64,000 nucleotides of DNA from Azospirillum brasilense (GTDB lineage Bacteria > Pseudomonadota > Alphaproteobacteria > Azospirillales > Azospirillaceae). Made by a program: the position numbers and the translations under genes. Under the pieces are notes generated by a model, which was given only the letters and a program-made list of their open reading frames with translations, was not told the origin of the DNA and made no database searches. Below, piece after piece: positions 25,314 through 33,233 of this stretch (its first letter is position 1; every line of letters begins with the position of its first letter). The stretch lies in the NCBI RefSeq assembly GCF_007827795.1, contig NZ_VITI01000001.1, positions 62,001-126,000 of the forward strand, read 5' to 3'.

Positions 25314-26192
25314 ATGGCCGCCATCGACGCCCACCCGGACCTCGCCATGAATGAGACCAGCCTGTGGCGGCTGCTGCGCGAGGACGTTGCCTGCGTCTTC
25401 GACCGCGACCCGGCGGCGCGCAACGTCCTCGACGTGCTGACCTGCTACCCCGGCATCCACGCGCTGGTGGTCCACCGGCTGTCCAACGCCGCGTGGCGGC
25501 GGGGGCTGCGCTGGCCGGCGCGCTTCCTGTCCTATCTGGCCCGCGCCCTGACCAACATCGACATCCACCCCGGCGCCACCATCGGCCGCCGCTTCTTCAT
25601 CGACCACGGGGCCGGCGTCGTCATCGGCGAAACCGCGGAGATCGGCGACGACGTGACGCTCTACCACGGCGTGACGCTGGGCGGCACCTCCTGGACCAAG
25701 GGGAAGCGCCACCCGACACTGGGCGACGGCGTGCTGGTCGGCTCCGGGGCCAAGATCCTGGGGCCGATCACCGTCGGCGCCCACGGCCGCGTCGGCGCCA
25801 ACTCCGTGGTGACCAAGGACGTGCCGGAGGGCATGACGGTGGTCGGCATTCCCGGCCGCGTCGTCCGTCCGGACACCCAGCGCCGGCTGGCCGCCCACGG
25901 CATCGACCTCGACCACCACCTGATGCCCGACCCGGTCGGCAAGGCCATCGCCTGCCTGATCGACCACATCAACCGCATCGAGGCGCGGCTGGAAGCCCAC
26001 GCGGCGGAGGAGGCCACGCGCCCCGCCCCGCCCCACCCTGTCCCGCCATTGAGCGCCATCCGGCTGGACGACCTGCCGCTTGACGGCATCGTCTGCCGGA
26101 GCTGCGGCAACCTGTGTGACCAGGACGCCTGCGGCAACCGCGATCACGCTAACCACGACACCGGCGCGCGCGCCGATCATTACGTCATTTGA
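25314..26192 (+). CDS. cysE: Nif-linked serine O-acetyltransferase with cysteine-rich tail
   Basis: The enzyme makes O-acetylserine, the precursor of cysteine, and so supplies sulfur for NifS. The 292 residues include the N-terminal helical domain, then left-handed hexapeptide repeats from about 80 to 190 ([29 protein letters not shown]) with the catalytic His in the FIDHG loop. The tail after residue 200 is longer than in housekeeping CysE and has Cys261, Cys264, Cys268 and Cys273 in [13 protein letters not shown], a possible metal site. It starts 13 bases after nifV with a GGAGG site. Nif-specific cysE copies near nifV are known in other diazotrophs (orf4 in Azospirillum). Confidence 0.93.
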   Translation: MAAIDAHPDLAMNETSLWRLLREDVACVFDRDPAARNVLDVLTCYPGIHALVVHRLSNAAWRRGLRWPARFLSYLARALTNIDIHPGATIGRRFFIDHGAGVVIGETAEIGDDVTLYHGVTLGGTSWTKGKRHPTLGDGVLVGSGAKILGPITVGAHGRVGANSVVTKDVPEGMTVVGIPGRVVRPDTQRRLAAHGIDLDHHLMPDPVGKAIACLIDHINRIEARLEAHAAEEATRPAPPHPVPPLSAIRLDDLPLDGIVCRSCGNLCDQDACGNRDHANHDTGARADHYVI

Positions 26193-26209
26193 ACGGAAAG
26201 GACCCCGCC

Positions 26210-26533
26210 ATGAGCTTCAAGGACGATCTGGAGGATCTGGAGACCGCGGAGGACTTCCTGCGCTTCCTCGGCGTCACCTACGAACAGCGCGTGGTGAACG
26301 TGAACCGCCTGCACATCCTGCAGCGCTTCCACGACTATCTGTCCTCCGACACCGGCATGGAAGGGCTCGACGACGAGGGCATGGCCGCCCGCTACAGCGC
26401 CCATCTGGAGCGCGCCTATCAGGACTTCGTGGCGTCCAACGCCATCGCCGAGAAGACCTTCAAGGTCCATCAGGAGGAGGCGCGCAAGATGGCCGACCGC
26501 TTCGTCCCGCTGGACTCCCTGCTGCCGACCTGA
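26210..26533 (+). CDS. nifW: Nitrogenase-stabilising/protective protein NifW
   Basis: NifW associates with the MoFe protein and helps keep it active, especially in the presence of oxygen. The protein has 107 residues, the usual length, and carries DLETAEDFLRFLGVTYEQRV and NRLHILQRFHDYL, typical NifW sequence. The start at 26210 follows AAAGGA; an ATG at 26189 would overlap cysE without a ribosome site. It is the last gene of the block, followed by a hairpin and then the fixA promoter. Confidence 0.95.
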   Translation: MSFKDDLEDLETAEDFLRFLGVTYEQRVVNVNRLHILQRFHDYLSSDTGMEGLDDEGMAARYSAHLERAYQDFVASNAIAEKTFKVHQEEARKMADRFVPLDSLLPT

Positions 26534-26557
26534 TCCGTTTCAACGTTCGTTTCCAAG

Positions 26558-26601
26558 ACGGCCTGCGGACCCGCCCCTCCCGGCGAGCGTCCGCGGGCCG
26601 T
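26558..26601 (+). terminator. Candidate terminator after nifW
   Basis: ACGGCCTGCGGAC (26558-26570) pairs with GTCCGCGGGCCGT (26589-26601) with one mismatch pair and an 18-base loop, 24 bases after the nifW stop. Only scattered T residues follow. Confidence 0.5.
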
Positions 26602-26646
26602 TCCGCTTTCCGGCCATCCGTTCCTCCGGGCGGCCGTTGTCGGGTT

Positions 26647-26753
26647 TGTCCGGTAGGCGACAGAGGCCGGACGGGGGTGGAGTTCGGATCGGGCCGCGAT
26701 GGAATCCCCCTGTTGAGAAGCCGACACGTCCGCTCTTTGTCGTTTTTGCGACA
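26647..26753 (+). promoter_or_regulatory. Two NifA sites upstream of fixA
   Basis: TGTCCGGTAGGCGACA (26647-26662) and TGTCGTTTTTGCGACA (26738-26753) both fit TGT-N10-ACA. The second is part of a symmetric TTGTCG-N6-CGACAA palindrome. Their centres lie about 184 and 93 bp before the inferred start, so the nearer one is in the usual place and the other is distant. Confidence 0.85.
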
Positions 26754-26811
26754 ATCTCTCAACAGCCATAAAAATCATTCAATACAATAACTTACCGCAA
26801 CAGCTCAATTC

Positions 26812-26827
26812 TGGCACGCCGTTTGCT
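26812..26827 (+). promoter_or_regulatory. Sigma-54 promoter of fixABCX
   Basis: TGGCACGCCGTTTGCT matches the -24/-12 consensus at every key base, with GG at 26813-26814 and GC at 26825-26826. Transcription should start near 26838, 44 bases before fixA. The upstream 26763-26805 is AT-rich. Confidence 0.95.
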
Positions 26828-26881
26828 GGTAGGACCATAGCCACGCCGCGCGACAGGCGGCGGAATGTCAAGGAGACCGGG

Positions 26882-27733
26882 ATGCACATCGTTGTCTGTA
26901 TCAAACAGGTGCCCGACAGCGCCCAGATCCGCATCCACCCCGTGACGAACACGATCATGCGTCAGGGCGTCCCGGCCATCATCAACCCCTTCGACCTCTT
27001 CTCGCTGGAGGAGGCGCTGCGGATCAAGGACAAGGTCGGCGCCCGCGTCACCGTCCTGACCATGGGGCCGCCGATGGCCGAAACCTCGCTGCGCAAGGCG
27101 CTGTCGCTGGGCGCCGACGACGCGGTGCTGCTGACCGACCGCAAGTTCGCCGGGTCGGACACGCTGGCGACCTCCTACGCCCTGACCTCCGCCATCAAGA
27201 AGCTGTCGGAGGAGGAACAGGTCGATCTGGTCTTCTGCGGCAAGCAGACGGTGGACGGCGACACCGCGCAGGTCGGTCCGGGCATCGCCACGCGGCTGGG
27301 CTTCCAGCAGCTCACCTACATCACGAAGATCGAATCGATCGACCAGGGCGCCAGGGAGATCGTCGTGCACCGCCGCTCCGAAGGCGGCGTGCAGGTGCTG
27401 AAGACCGCCCTGCCCTGCATGATCACGATGCTGGAAGGCACGAACACCATCCGCTTCGGCAAGATGGACGACATGTTCCGCGCCGCCCGCTACGGCCTGA
27501 AGACCTGGAACAAGGACACCACCGGCGCCGAAGAGACGAAGGTCGGGCTGAAGGGCTCGCCCACCGTCGTGTCGAAGGTCTTCGTGCCGAAGCCGCGCGC
27601 CCAGAAGGCCACGATGGTCGAGGCCGAGGCCCCCAGCGCGGAAGCCCAGGCCGCCGCCGCCGTGGAAGCCATCTTCGGCGCCCAGCCGAAACTCGCCGAC
27701 GAGCTGCTCGCCCGTGCCGCCGCCGGGCTGTGA
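26882..27733 (+). CDS. fixA: Electron transfer flavoprotein beta subunit FixA
   Basis: FixA with FixB forms the flavoprotein part of the FixABCX complex, which bifurcates electrons from NADH to quinone and to a low-potential ferredoxin or flavodoxin for nitrogenase. The 283-residue protein begins MHIVVCIKQVPDSAQIRI and contains ADDAVLLTDRKFAGSDTLAT, the ETF-beta signature. AAGGAG lies upstream of the start. It is first in a four-gene operon, 39 bases before fixB. The C-terminal Ala-rich extension after residue 235 is typical for the Fix type. Confidence 0.96.
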   Translation: MHIVVCIKQVPDSAQIRIHPVTNTIMRQGVPAIINPFDLFSLEEALRIKDKVGARVTVLTMGPPMAETSLRKALSLGADDAVLLTDRKFAGSDTLATSYALTSAIKKLSEEEQVDLVFCGKQTVDGDTAQVGPGIATRLGFQQLTYITKIESIDQGAREIVVHRRSEGGVQVLKTALPCMITMLEGTNTIRFGKMDDMFRAARYGLKTWNKDTTGAEETKVGLKGSPTVVSKVFVPKPRAQKATMVEAEAPSAEAQAAAAVEAIFGAQPKLADELLARAAAGL

Positions 27734-27772
27734 CGCGCCGTTCCTGACGAATCCTCCGCCGGAGACATCCCG

Positions 27773-28852
27773 ATGAGCGAACCAAGCAAGCCGCAGGGAC
27801 GCAAGTTCCAACTTCCCGAGCACCTGAAGGAATACAAGGGCATCTGGGTGATCGTGGAGCAGGAGCGCGGCTCCGTCCACTCCGTGTCGTGGGAGCTGGT
27901 GGGCGAGGCCCGCAAGCTCGCCGACAAGCTGGGGGTCGAGGTGGGGGCCGTGGTGCTGGGCGCCGACAGCCCGGAGCTGAACGCCATCTGCGGCGACGCC
28001 TTCACCTACGGCGCCGACGTCGTCTACAAGGTGACCGACCCGGTCCTGGCCGACTACCGCACCGATCCCTACACGCGGGTGATGACCGACGTGGTCAACA
28101 CCTACAAGCCGGAGATCGTGCTGCTGGGCGCCACCACGCTGGGCCGCGACTTGGCCGGCGCCATCGCCACCACGCTCGCCACCGGCCTGACCGCCGACTG
28201 CACCGAGCTGGACATCTACATGGACAACCGGTCGCTGGCGGCCACCCGCCCGACCTTCGGCGGCACGCTGCTCTGCACCATCCAGACGCTGGCCTACCGC
28301 CCGCAGATGGCCACGGTGCGGCCGCGCGTGATGTCGATGCCAGACCGCGACGACAGCCGCACCGGCCGCGTGGTCGAGGTGTTCCCGACGCTCCGCGAGG
28401 ACGACGTCATCACCAAGGTGCTGAGCTTCATCGCCGACCGTGAGCAGAACGAGGCGCAGCTCGCCTTCGCCGACATCATCGTCGCGGCGGGCAAGGGGTT
28501 GGGCAAGCCGGAGAACCTGAAACTGGTCTTCAACCTCGCCAAGGTTCTGGGCGGCGAGGTCGGGGTGACCCGTCCGCTAGTCCAGGCCGGCTGGACCGGC
28601 TTCGACCGGCAGGTCGGGCAGACCGGCAAGACGGTGCGCCCGAAGCTCTACATCGCCGCCGGCATCTCCGGCGCCATCCAGCACCGGGTCGGCATGGAGA
28701 AGTCCGACCTGATCCTGGCCATCAACACCGACCCCAACGCGCCGATCTTCGACTTCGCCCATCTCGGGCTGGTCGGCGACGCGCTGACCATCCTGCCGGC
28801 CCTGACCGACGCTTTCGGCAAGCGCCTCTCGGTCAACCGGCTGGCCGGCTGA
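27773..28852 (+). CDS. fixB: Electron transfer flavoprotein alpha subunit FixB
   Basis: FixB is the FAD-binding alpha subunit. The 359 residues contain the ETF-alpha C-terminal FAD domain: [35 protein letters not shown] split over about 268-304, with the SGAIQH FAD contact and [13 protein letters not shown] afterwards. The N-terminal [20 protein letters not shown] is typical. It lies between fixA and fixC with short gaps of 39 and 30 bases. Confidence 0.97.
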   Translation: MSEPSKPQGRKFQLPEHLKEYKGIWVIVEQERGSVHSVSWELVGEARKLADKLGVEVGAVVLGADSPELNAICGDAFTYGADVVYKVTDPVLADYRTDPYTRVMTDVVNTYKPEIVLLGATTLGRDLAGAIATTLATGLTADCTELDIYMDNRSLAATRPTFGGTLLCTIQTLAYRPQMATVRPRVMSMPDRDDSRTGRVVEVFPTLREDDVITKVLSFIADREQNEAQLAFADIIVAAGKGLGKPENLKLVFNLAKVLGGEVGVTRPLVQAGWTGFDRQVGQTGKTVRPKLYIAAGISGAIQHRVGMEKSDLILAINTDPNAPIFDFAHLGLVGDALTILPALTDAFGKRLSVNRLAG

Positions 28853-28882
28853 ACATCCGGACGAACAGGAGCCACAAGGACC

Positions 28883-30184
28883 ATGGTCGAAAAGTTCGAC
28901 GCCATCGTCATCGGTGCCGGCCCGTCCGGCAACGCGGCGGCCTACACGCTGGCCAAGCAGGGCCTCAGCGTTCTTCAGCTGGAGCGCGGGGAGTATCCCG
29001 GCGCCAAGAACGTCCAGGGCGGCATCATGTACGCCGCCGAGCTGGAGAAGATCATCCCGGACTTCCGCGAGGATTGCCCGACCGAGCGCCACATCATCGA
29101 ACAGCGCATCTGGCTGCTCGGCGACGACAACTACATCGGCACCAACTACCGCTCGGAGGCCTTCAACAGCGAGAAGCCGAACCGCTACACGATCATCCGC
29201 GCCAACATCGACAAGTGGTTCTCCGAGAAGATCCGCGAGGCCGGCGGCCTGCAGATCTGCGAGACCACGGTGACGGAGCTGATCCGCGACGCCTCGGGCA
29301 AGGTCATCGGCGTGCGCACCGACCGCGAGGGCGGCGAGATCCACGCCGACGTGGTCATCATGGCCGACGGCGTGAACGCCCTGCTGGCCCGCCGCACCGG
29401 CTTCCAGCAGGAGCTGGCGCCGCAGAACGTCGCGCTGGCGGTCAAGGAGATCCTGTTCATCGATCCCGAGCTGATCCAGCAGCGCTTCGGCCTGAAGGAC
29501 GAAGAGGGCGTGGTCATCGAGATCATGGGCAAGGTCACCAAGGGCATGGTCGGCACGGCGTTCCTCTACACCAACAAGGAATCGCTGACGATCGGCATCG
29601 GCTGCCTGATCTCCGACTTCAAGGAGGGCGCCATCCCGCCCTACAAGATGCTGGAGGACCTGAAGAACCACCCCGTCATCAAGCCGCTGATCGAAGGGGC
29701 GGAGATGAAGGAATACGCCGCCCACATGATCCCCGAGGGCGGCTACAAGGCGGTTCCGCAGCTCTATGGCGACGGCTGGATGGTGGTCGGCGACGCCGCC
29801 CACTTCAACAACGCCGCCCACCGCGAGGGCTCCAATCTCGCCATGGCGTCGGGCCGCATGGCGGCGGAGACGGTGATCGAGCTGAAGCAGGCCGGCAAGC
29901 CCTTCAACGCCGCCAACCTCGCCGCCTACAAGAAGAAGCTGGACGACAGCTTCATCATGAAGGACCTGAAGAAGTACCGGAACCTGCCGGGCATCATGCA
30001 TGAGAACAAGCAGTTCTTCGGCGCCTATCCCGACACGCTGACCGCCGCCGCCCACAGCTGGTTCACCGTGGACAGCGTGGACAAGAAGACGAAGGAGAAG
30101 GAGATCATGAAGTCCTTCGTCAAGAAGCGCTCGATCATGGGTCTGGTCGGCGACGCAATCAAGCTGGTGAGGGCCGTGCGATGA
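28883..30184 (+). CDS. fixC: FixC flavoprotein-quinone oxidoreductase subunit
   Basis: FixC resembles ETF-quinone oxidoreductase and passes the high-potential electrons to the quinone pool. The 433-residue protein opens with the FAD motif FDAIVIGAGPSGNAAAYTLA, and has GWMVVGDAAHFNNAAHREGS near 299, the second FAD-binding segment. No transmembrane span is seen, so it would sit at the membrane surface. Its stop overlaps the fixX start as ATGA, indicating coupled translation. Confidence 0.97.
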   Translation: MVEKFDAIVIGAGPSGNAAAYTLAKQGLSVLQLERGEYPGAKNVQGGIMYAAELEKIIPDFREDCPTERHIIEQRIWLLGDDNYIGTNYRSEAFNSEKPNRYTIIRANIDKWFSEKIREAGGLQICETTVTELIRDASGKVIGVRTDREGGEIHADVVIMADGVNALLARRTGFQQELAPQNVALAVKEILFIDPELIQQRFGLKDEEGVVIEIMGKVTKGMVGTAFLYTNKESLTIGIGCLISDFKEGAIPPYKMLEDLKNHPVIKPLIEGAEMKEYAAHMIPEGGYKAVPQLYGDGWMVVGDAAHFNNAAHREGSNLAMASGRMAAETVIELKQAGKPFNAANLAAYKKKLDDSFIMKDLKKYRNLPGIMHENKQFFGAYPDTLTAAAHSWFTVDSVDKKTKEKEIMKSFVKKRSIMGLVGDAIKLVRAVR

Positions 30185-30474
30185 GCATCGTGGTCAAGAT
30201 CGAAGAGAAGCTGTACCAGAACCGCTACATCGTCGACGAGAGCCGGCCGCACATCCAGATCCGCAACGACGCGGTCTGCAAGTCCTGCGAGTCCCAGGCC
30301 TGCACCGTCTGCTGCCCGGCGGCCTGCTACAGCAAGAACGAGACGGGCAGCGTGACGCTGGCCACCGACGGCTGCCTGGAATGCGGCACCTGCCGCGTGG
30401 TCTGCCAGGACAAGGAAAATATTCAGTGGGACTACCCGCGGGGCGGTTACGGCATCAGTTATAAGTTTGGTTGA
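30181..30474 (+). CDS. fixX: Ferredoxin-like protein FixX
   Basis: FixX is the Fe-S subunit of the FixABCX complex. The 97-residue protein has cysteines in KSCESQACTVCCPAACY and GCLECGTCRVVCQ; the second motif is a full C-X2-C-X2-C-X3-C 4Fe-4S site, while the first is partly degenerate as is usual in FixX. The conserved end NIQWDYPRGGYGISYKFG matches the ETF-QO C-terminus. It overlaps fixC by four bases and a terminator follows. Confidence 0.97.
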   Translation: MSIVVKIEEKLYQNRYIVDESRPHIQIRNDAVCKSCESQACTVCCPAACYSKNETGSVTLATDGCLECGTCRVVCQDKENIQWDYPRGGYGISYKFG

Positions 30475-30548
30475 GGAACGCACCGGCAGTCCTACGGCCT
30501 TCGCCGCTGGTCCGCCGGTCGTCTCCCTCTCCTATCCGCCATGACTGG

Positions 30549-30581
30549 AACCCCTTCCCGCTCCGCGGGGAGGGGTTTTCT
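30549..30581 (+). terminator. Rho-independent terminator of fixABCX
   Basis: AACCCCTTCCCGC pairs with GCGGGGAGGGGTT, with a TCC loop and a following TTTTCTT run, 75 bases after fixX. Confidence 0.88.
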
Positions 30582-30683
30582 TCGTTGCTCCCACCCGAAT
30601 TTTCAACAATCCGGCGGATGCGGAAGGGATGGAGGCTGCACATATCCGTTGTATCGAGACCCGAGAAACGAGGGAGACGGAAC

Positions 30684-30983
30684 ATGCAGCTTCGTGTCTG
30701 CTTCGAGAACATGAAGTCGGTCAACGTCAACGACGCATCCATGATGCGGCATTATGCCGAAAGCTATCTCGCTGATTTCCGGCCAGAATGGGCGGGCTTC
30801 ATCATGCTGCCACACGACGAGACCCAGCGCGCCACGATGGAGCCGGCATGGCAGATGCTGATCCGCAACGCCACGCCGGACATGGAACGCCGTCTGCTGG
30901 AGTATGTCCGGGGCAATCCAATGGCCGCCTACCATGTGCACATCTACCGCCGCGACCATGGGAACGAGGTCAAGGTCCACTGA
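30684..30983 (+). CDS. Uncharacterised small protein downstream of fixX
   Basis: I do not recognise this 99-residue protein. It starts MQLRVCFENMKSVNVNDASM and ends AAYHVHIYRRDHGNEVKVH; the middle is predicted helix with PHDETQRATMEPAWQMLIRN. There is no signal peptide or membrane span. GAGGGAGA lies upstream of the ATG at 30684. It sits between two clear terminators, so it is its own transcription unit, and no NifA site is visible before it. Frames extending upstream run back into the fixX terminator and are unlikely. Confidence 0.65.
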   Translation: MQLRVCFENMKSVNVNDASMMRHYAESYLADFRPEWAGFIMLPHDETQRATMEPAWQMLIRNATPDMERRLLEYVRGNPMAAYHVHIYRRDHGNEVKVH

Positions 30984-31084
30984 CGCCCGAGGGGTTGGAC
31001 AGGGGGCACCGCCCGCAAACACCCACCGGCTGTTCGGACAATGGCCCGGATCGCGCGGCCGGTTGTGCGGAGAAAAAGCAAGGA

Positions 31085-31122
31085 ATCGCCGTCCGCGCCC
31101 ATCCCGCGGACGGCGATTTTTT
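31085..31122 (+). terminator. Rho-independent terminator
   Basis: ATCGCCGTCCGCG pairs perfectly with CGCGGACGGCGAT, followed by TTTTTT. It ends the small-protein gene and lies before a chemoreceptor gene. Confidence 0.93.
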
Positions 31123-31215
31123 CGTTCCGTCCACGCCTGACACCTCCGAAGCCCGCACCGTCGCACGACGATTGAAATAGAGCGGGTGCCTGTCGAAATC
31201 CGCGGGAAGCTTGCA

Positions 31216-33207
31216 ATGCGCCTCTCCATCAAAGTCCTTCTTCTTGTGGTTCTGAATCTTCTCGGCGTTCTGCTCGCCGTCAGCGATGTCGTCGGGCTGC
31301 GCGCGCTCAACATGGCGAACGCCGACCTGCGGTCGGTCCATGACGACCGGGTGCTGCCGCTGCGCAACCTGAAAATCATTTCGGACGCCTACGCCGTCTT
31401 CATCGTCGACGCCTCGCACAAGGCCCGCAACGGCAACTTCACCTGGGACGAAAGCCTGGCGTCGACCCGCAAGGCGAAGGAGGACATCCGGTCGCACTGG
31501 TCCGCCTATCTGGCCAACAGGCTCAACGCCGAGGAACAGTCTCTCGTTGATCAGATCAAGCCGGACATGGCCAAGGCCGACATCCTGATCGAGCGGCTGA
31601 TCGGCATCCTGTCGGACAAGGACGGCCGCGCGCTGGACGGCTTCGTCCGGAAGGAGCTGTACCAGACCATCGACCCCGTCACCGACCGCATCGGCCTGCT
31701 GATCGACCTTCAGGTGCGCGTCGCCGGCGAAAGCTACGAGGCGGCCCAGAGGACCCACGGCACGGCCAGCGTGACCGCCTGGACGCTGCTGGCCGTCGGC
31801 ATCGCCATGGTGGTGCTGGGGATGACGGTGGTGGTCCGCCGGGTCGTCGGCCCGGTGGGGCGCCTGACCGCCGCGATGCGGCGGATCGCCGACGGCGACT
31901 ATGCCGAACCCGTGCCGGGAAGCGGCGGGCACGACGAGATCGGCGCGATGGCCCGCGCGGTGGAGGTGTTCAAGGCCAACGGGCTGGAGAACCAGCGCAT
32001 GCGCCAGGAGCAGGAACGCCAGCGCGAGCAGGCCGAGATCGCCAAGCGCGACGCGCTGGAGAACATGGCCCAGACGGTGGAGCGCGAAACCCGCAACGCC
32101 GTGGACCGGGTGGCCGAGCGCACCGGGCAGATGGAAGGCAACGCCGCGGCCATGGCCCGGTCGGCGGACGCCGTCGGAACGAACAGCCAGTCCGTGGCCG
32201 CCGCCGCGGAACAGGCCCTGCGCAACGCCCAGACCGTCGCCGCCGCCTCGGAGGAGCTGGCCGCCTCGATCCGCGAGATCGGCACCCAGGTGGCGCAGGC
32301 CAGCAGCATCACCCGCATCGCCGTGGAAAGGGGCGATCAGGCGCGCGGCACCATCCAGTCGCTCTCCGACGCCGTGCAGAAGATCGGCGACGTCGCCCAG
32401 CTCATCCAGAACATCGCCAGCCAGACCAACCTTCTGGCGCTGAACGCCACCATCGAGGCGGCACGGGCCGGGGAAGCCGGCAAGGGCTTCGCCGTGGTGG
32501 CGAGCGAGGTGAAGAACCTCGCCAACCAGACCGCGCAGGCGACCGAGGACATTGCCACCCAGATCGGCGAGATCCAGGCCGCGACCGGCGGCGCCGTGGC
32601 CGCCGTCTCCACCATCACCGACAGCATCACCGAGGTGGATCAGGTGGCCGCTGCCATCGCCGCGGCGATGGAGGAACAAGCCGCCGCGACCCAGGAAATC
32701 AGCCGCAACGTCAACCAGACCGCCGACGCCGCGCGCGAGGTTTCCCACCGGATCGCCGAGGTTTCCAGCGAGGCGAAGGCCACCGGCGACCGCGCCGCCG
32801 ACGTGCGCGCCATCGCCGACGACGTCTCGGGAAGCATCGACGAGCTGCGCGGCATCCTGGTCCGCGTCGTCCGCACCTCGATGAGCGAGGTGGACCGCCG
32901 CCGTGGGGCCCGCTACGCGGTGGATCTCCCCGCCCGCGCCGACACCCCCGCCGGCAGCCGGATCTGCCGCCTGCACAACCTGTCCTCCAGCGGCGCCGCG
33001 CTGCAGGTGTGGGACGGCGCCACGAACGGTGCGCGCGGAACGCTGCACATCGACGGCTTCGGCATGCCCCTGCCCTTCACCGTCGTGACGGTCGAGGCCC
33101 AGAGCTGCCACGTCCGTTTCGAGTTGCCGGACGATGCGAAGGCCGGATTCGAACAGCGGTTCAACGCGCTGGTCCGTGACCGCGCCCTGCGGCCGATGGC
33201 CGCCTGA
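31216..33207 (+). CDS. Methyl-accepting chemotaxis receptor with C-terminal PilZ-like domain
   Basis: The 663-residue receptor has a transmembrane helix at about 5-26, a periplasmic region of about 160 residues of helical four-helix-bundle type, a second span at about 185-207, a HAMP linker, and a signalling domain with the tip [23 protein letters not shown]. After residue 560 comes a PilZ-like domain: [13 protein letters not shown] (RxxxR) and [13 protein letters not shown] (N-x-S-x-x-G), the two c-di-GMP contact motifs. A. brasilense Tlp1 has the same order and its PilZ domain binds c-di-GMP; this is Tlp1-like, but which family member it is cannot be settled here. I start at 31216 after GGGAAG. 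Confidence 0.88.
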   Translation: MRLSIKVLLLVVLNLLGVLLAVSDVVGLRALNMANADLRSVHDDRVLPLRNLKIISDAYAVFIVDASHKARNGNFTWDESLASTRKAKEDIRSHWSAYLANRLNAEEQSLVDQIKPDMAKADILIERLIGILSDKDGRALDGFVRKELYQTIDPVTDRIGLLIDLQVRVAGESYEAAQRTHGTASVTAWTLLAVGIAMVVLGMTVVVRRVVGPVGRLTAAMRRIADGDYAEPVPGSGGHDEIGAMARAVEVFKANGLENQRMRQEQERQREQAEIAKRDALENMAQTVERETRNAVDRVAERTGQMEGNAAAMARSADAVGTNSQSVAAAAEQALRNAQTVAAASEELAASIREIGTQVAQASSITRIAVERGDQARGTIQSLSDAVQKIGDVAQLIQNIASQTNLLALNATIEAARAGEAGKGFAVVASEVKNLANQTAQATEDIATQIGEIQAATGGAVAAVSTITDSITEVDQVAAAIAAAMEEQAAATQEISRNVNQTADAAREVSHRIAEVSSEAKATGDRAADVRAIADDVSGSIDELRGILVRVVRTSMSEVDRRRGARYAVDLPARADTPAGSRICRLHNLSSSGAALQVWDGATNGARGTLHIDGFGMPLPFTVVTVEAQSCHVRFELPDDAKAGFEQRFNALVRDRALRPMAA

Positions 33208-33233
33208 TGGAGAGGTGAGGCCGGCGCCGGCGG

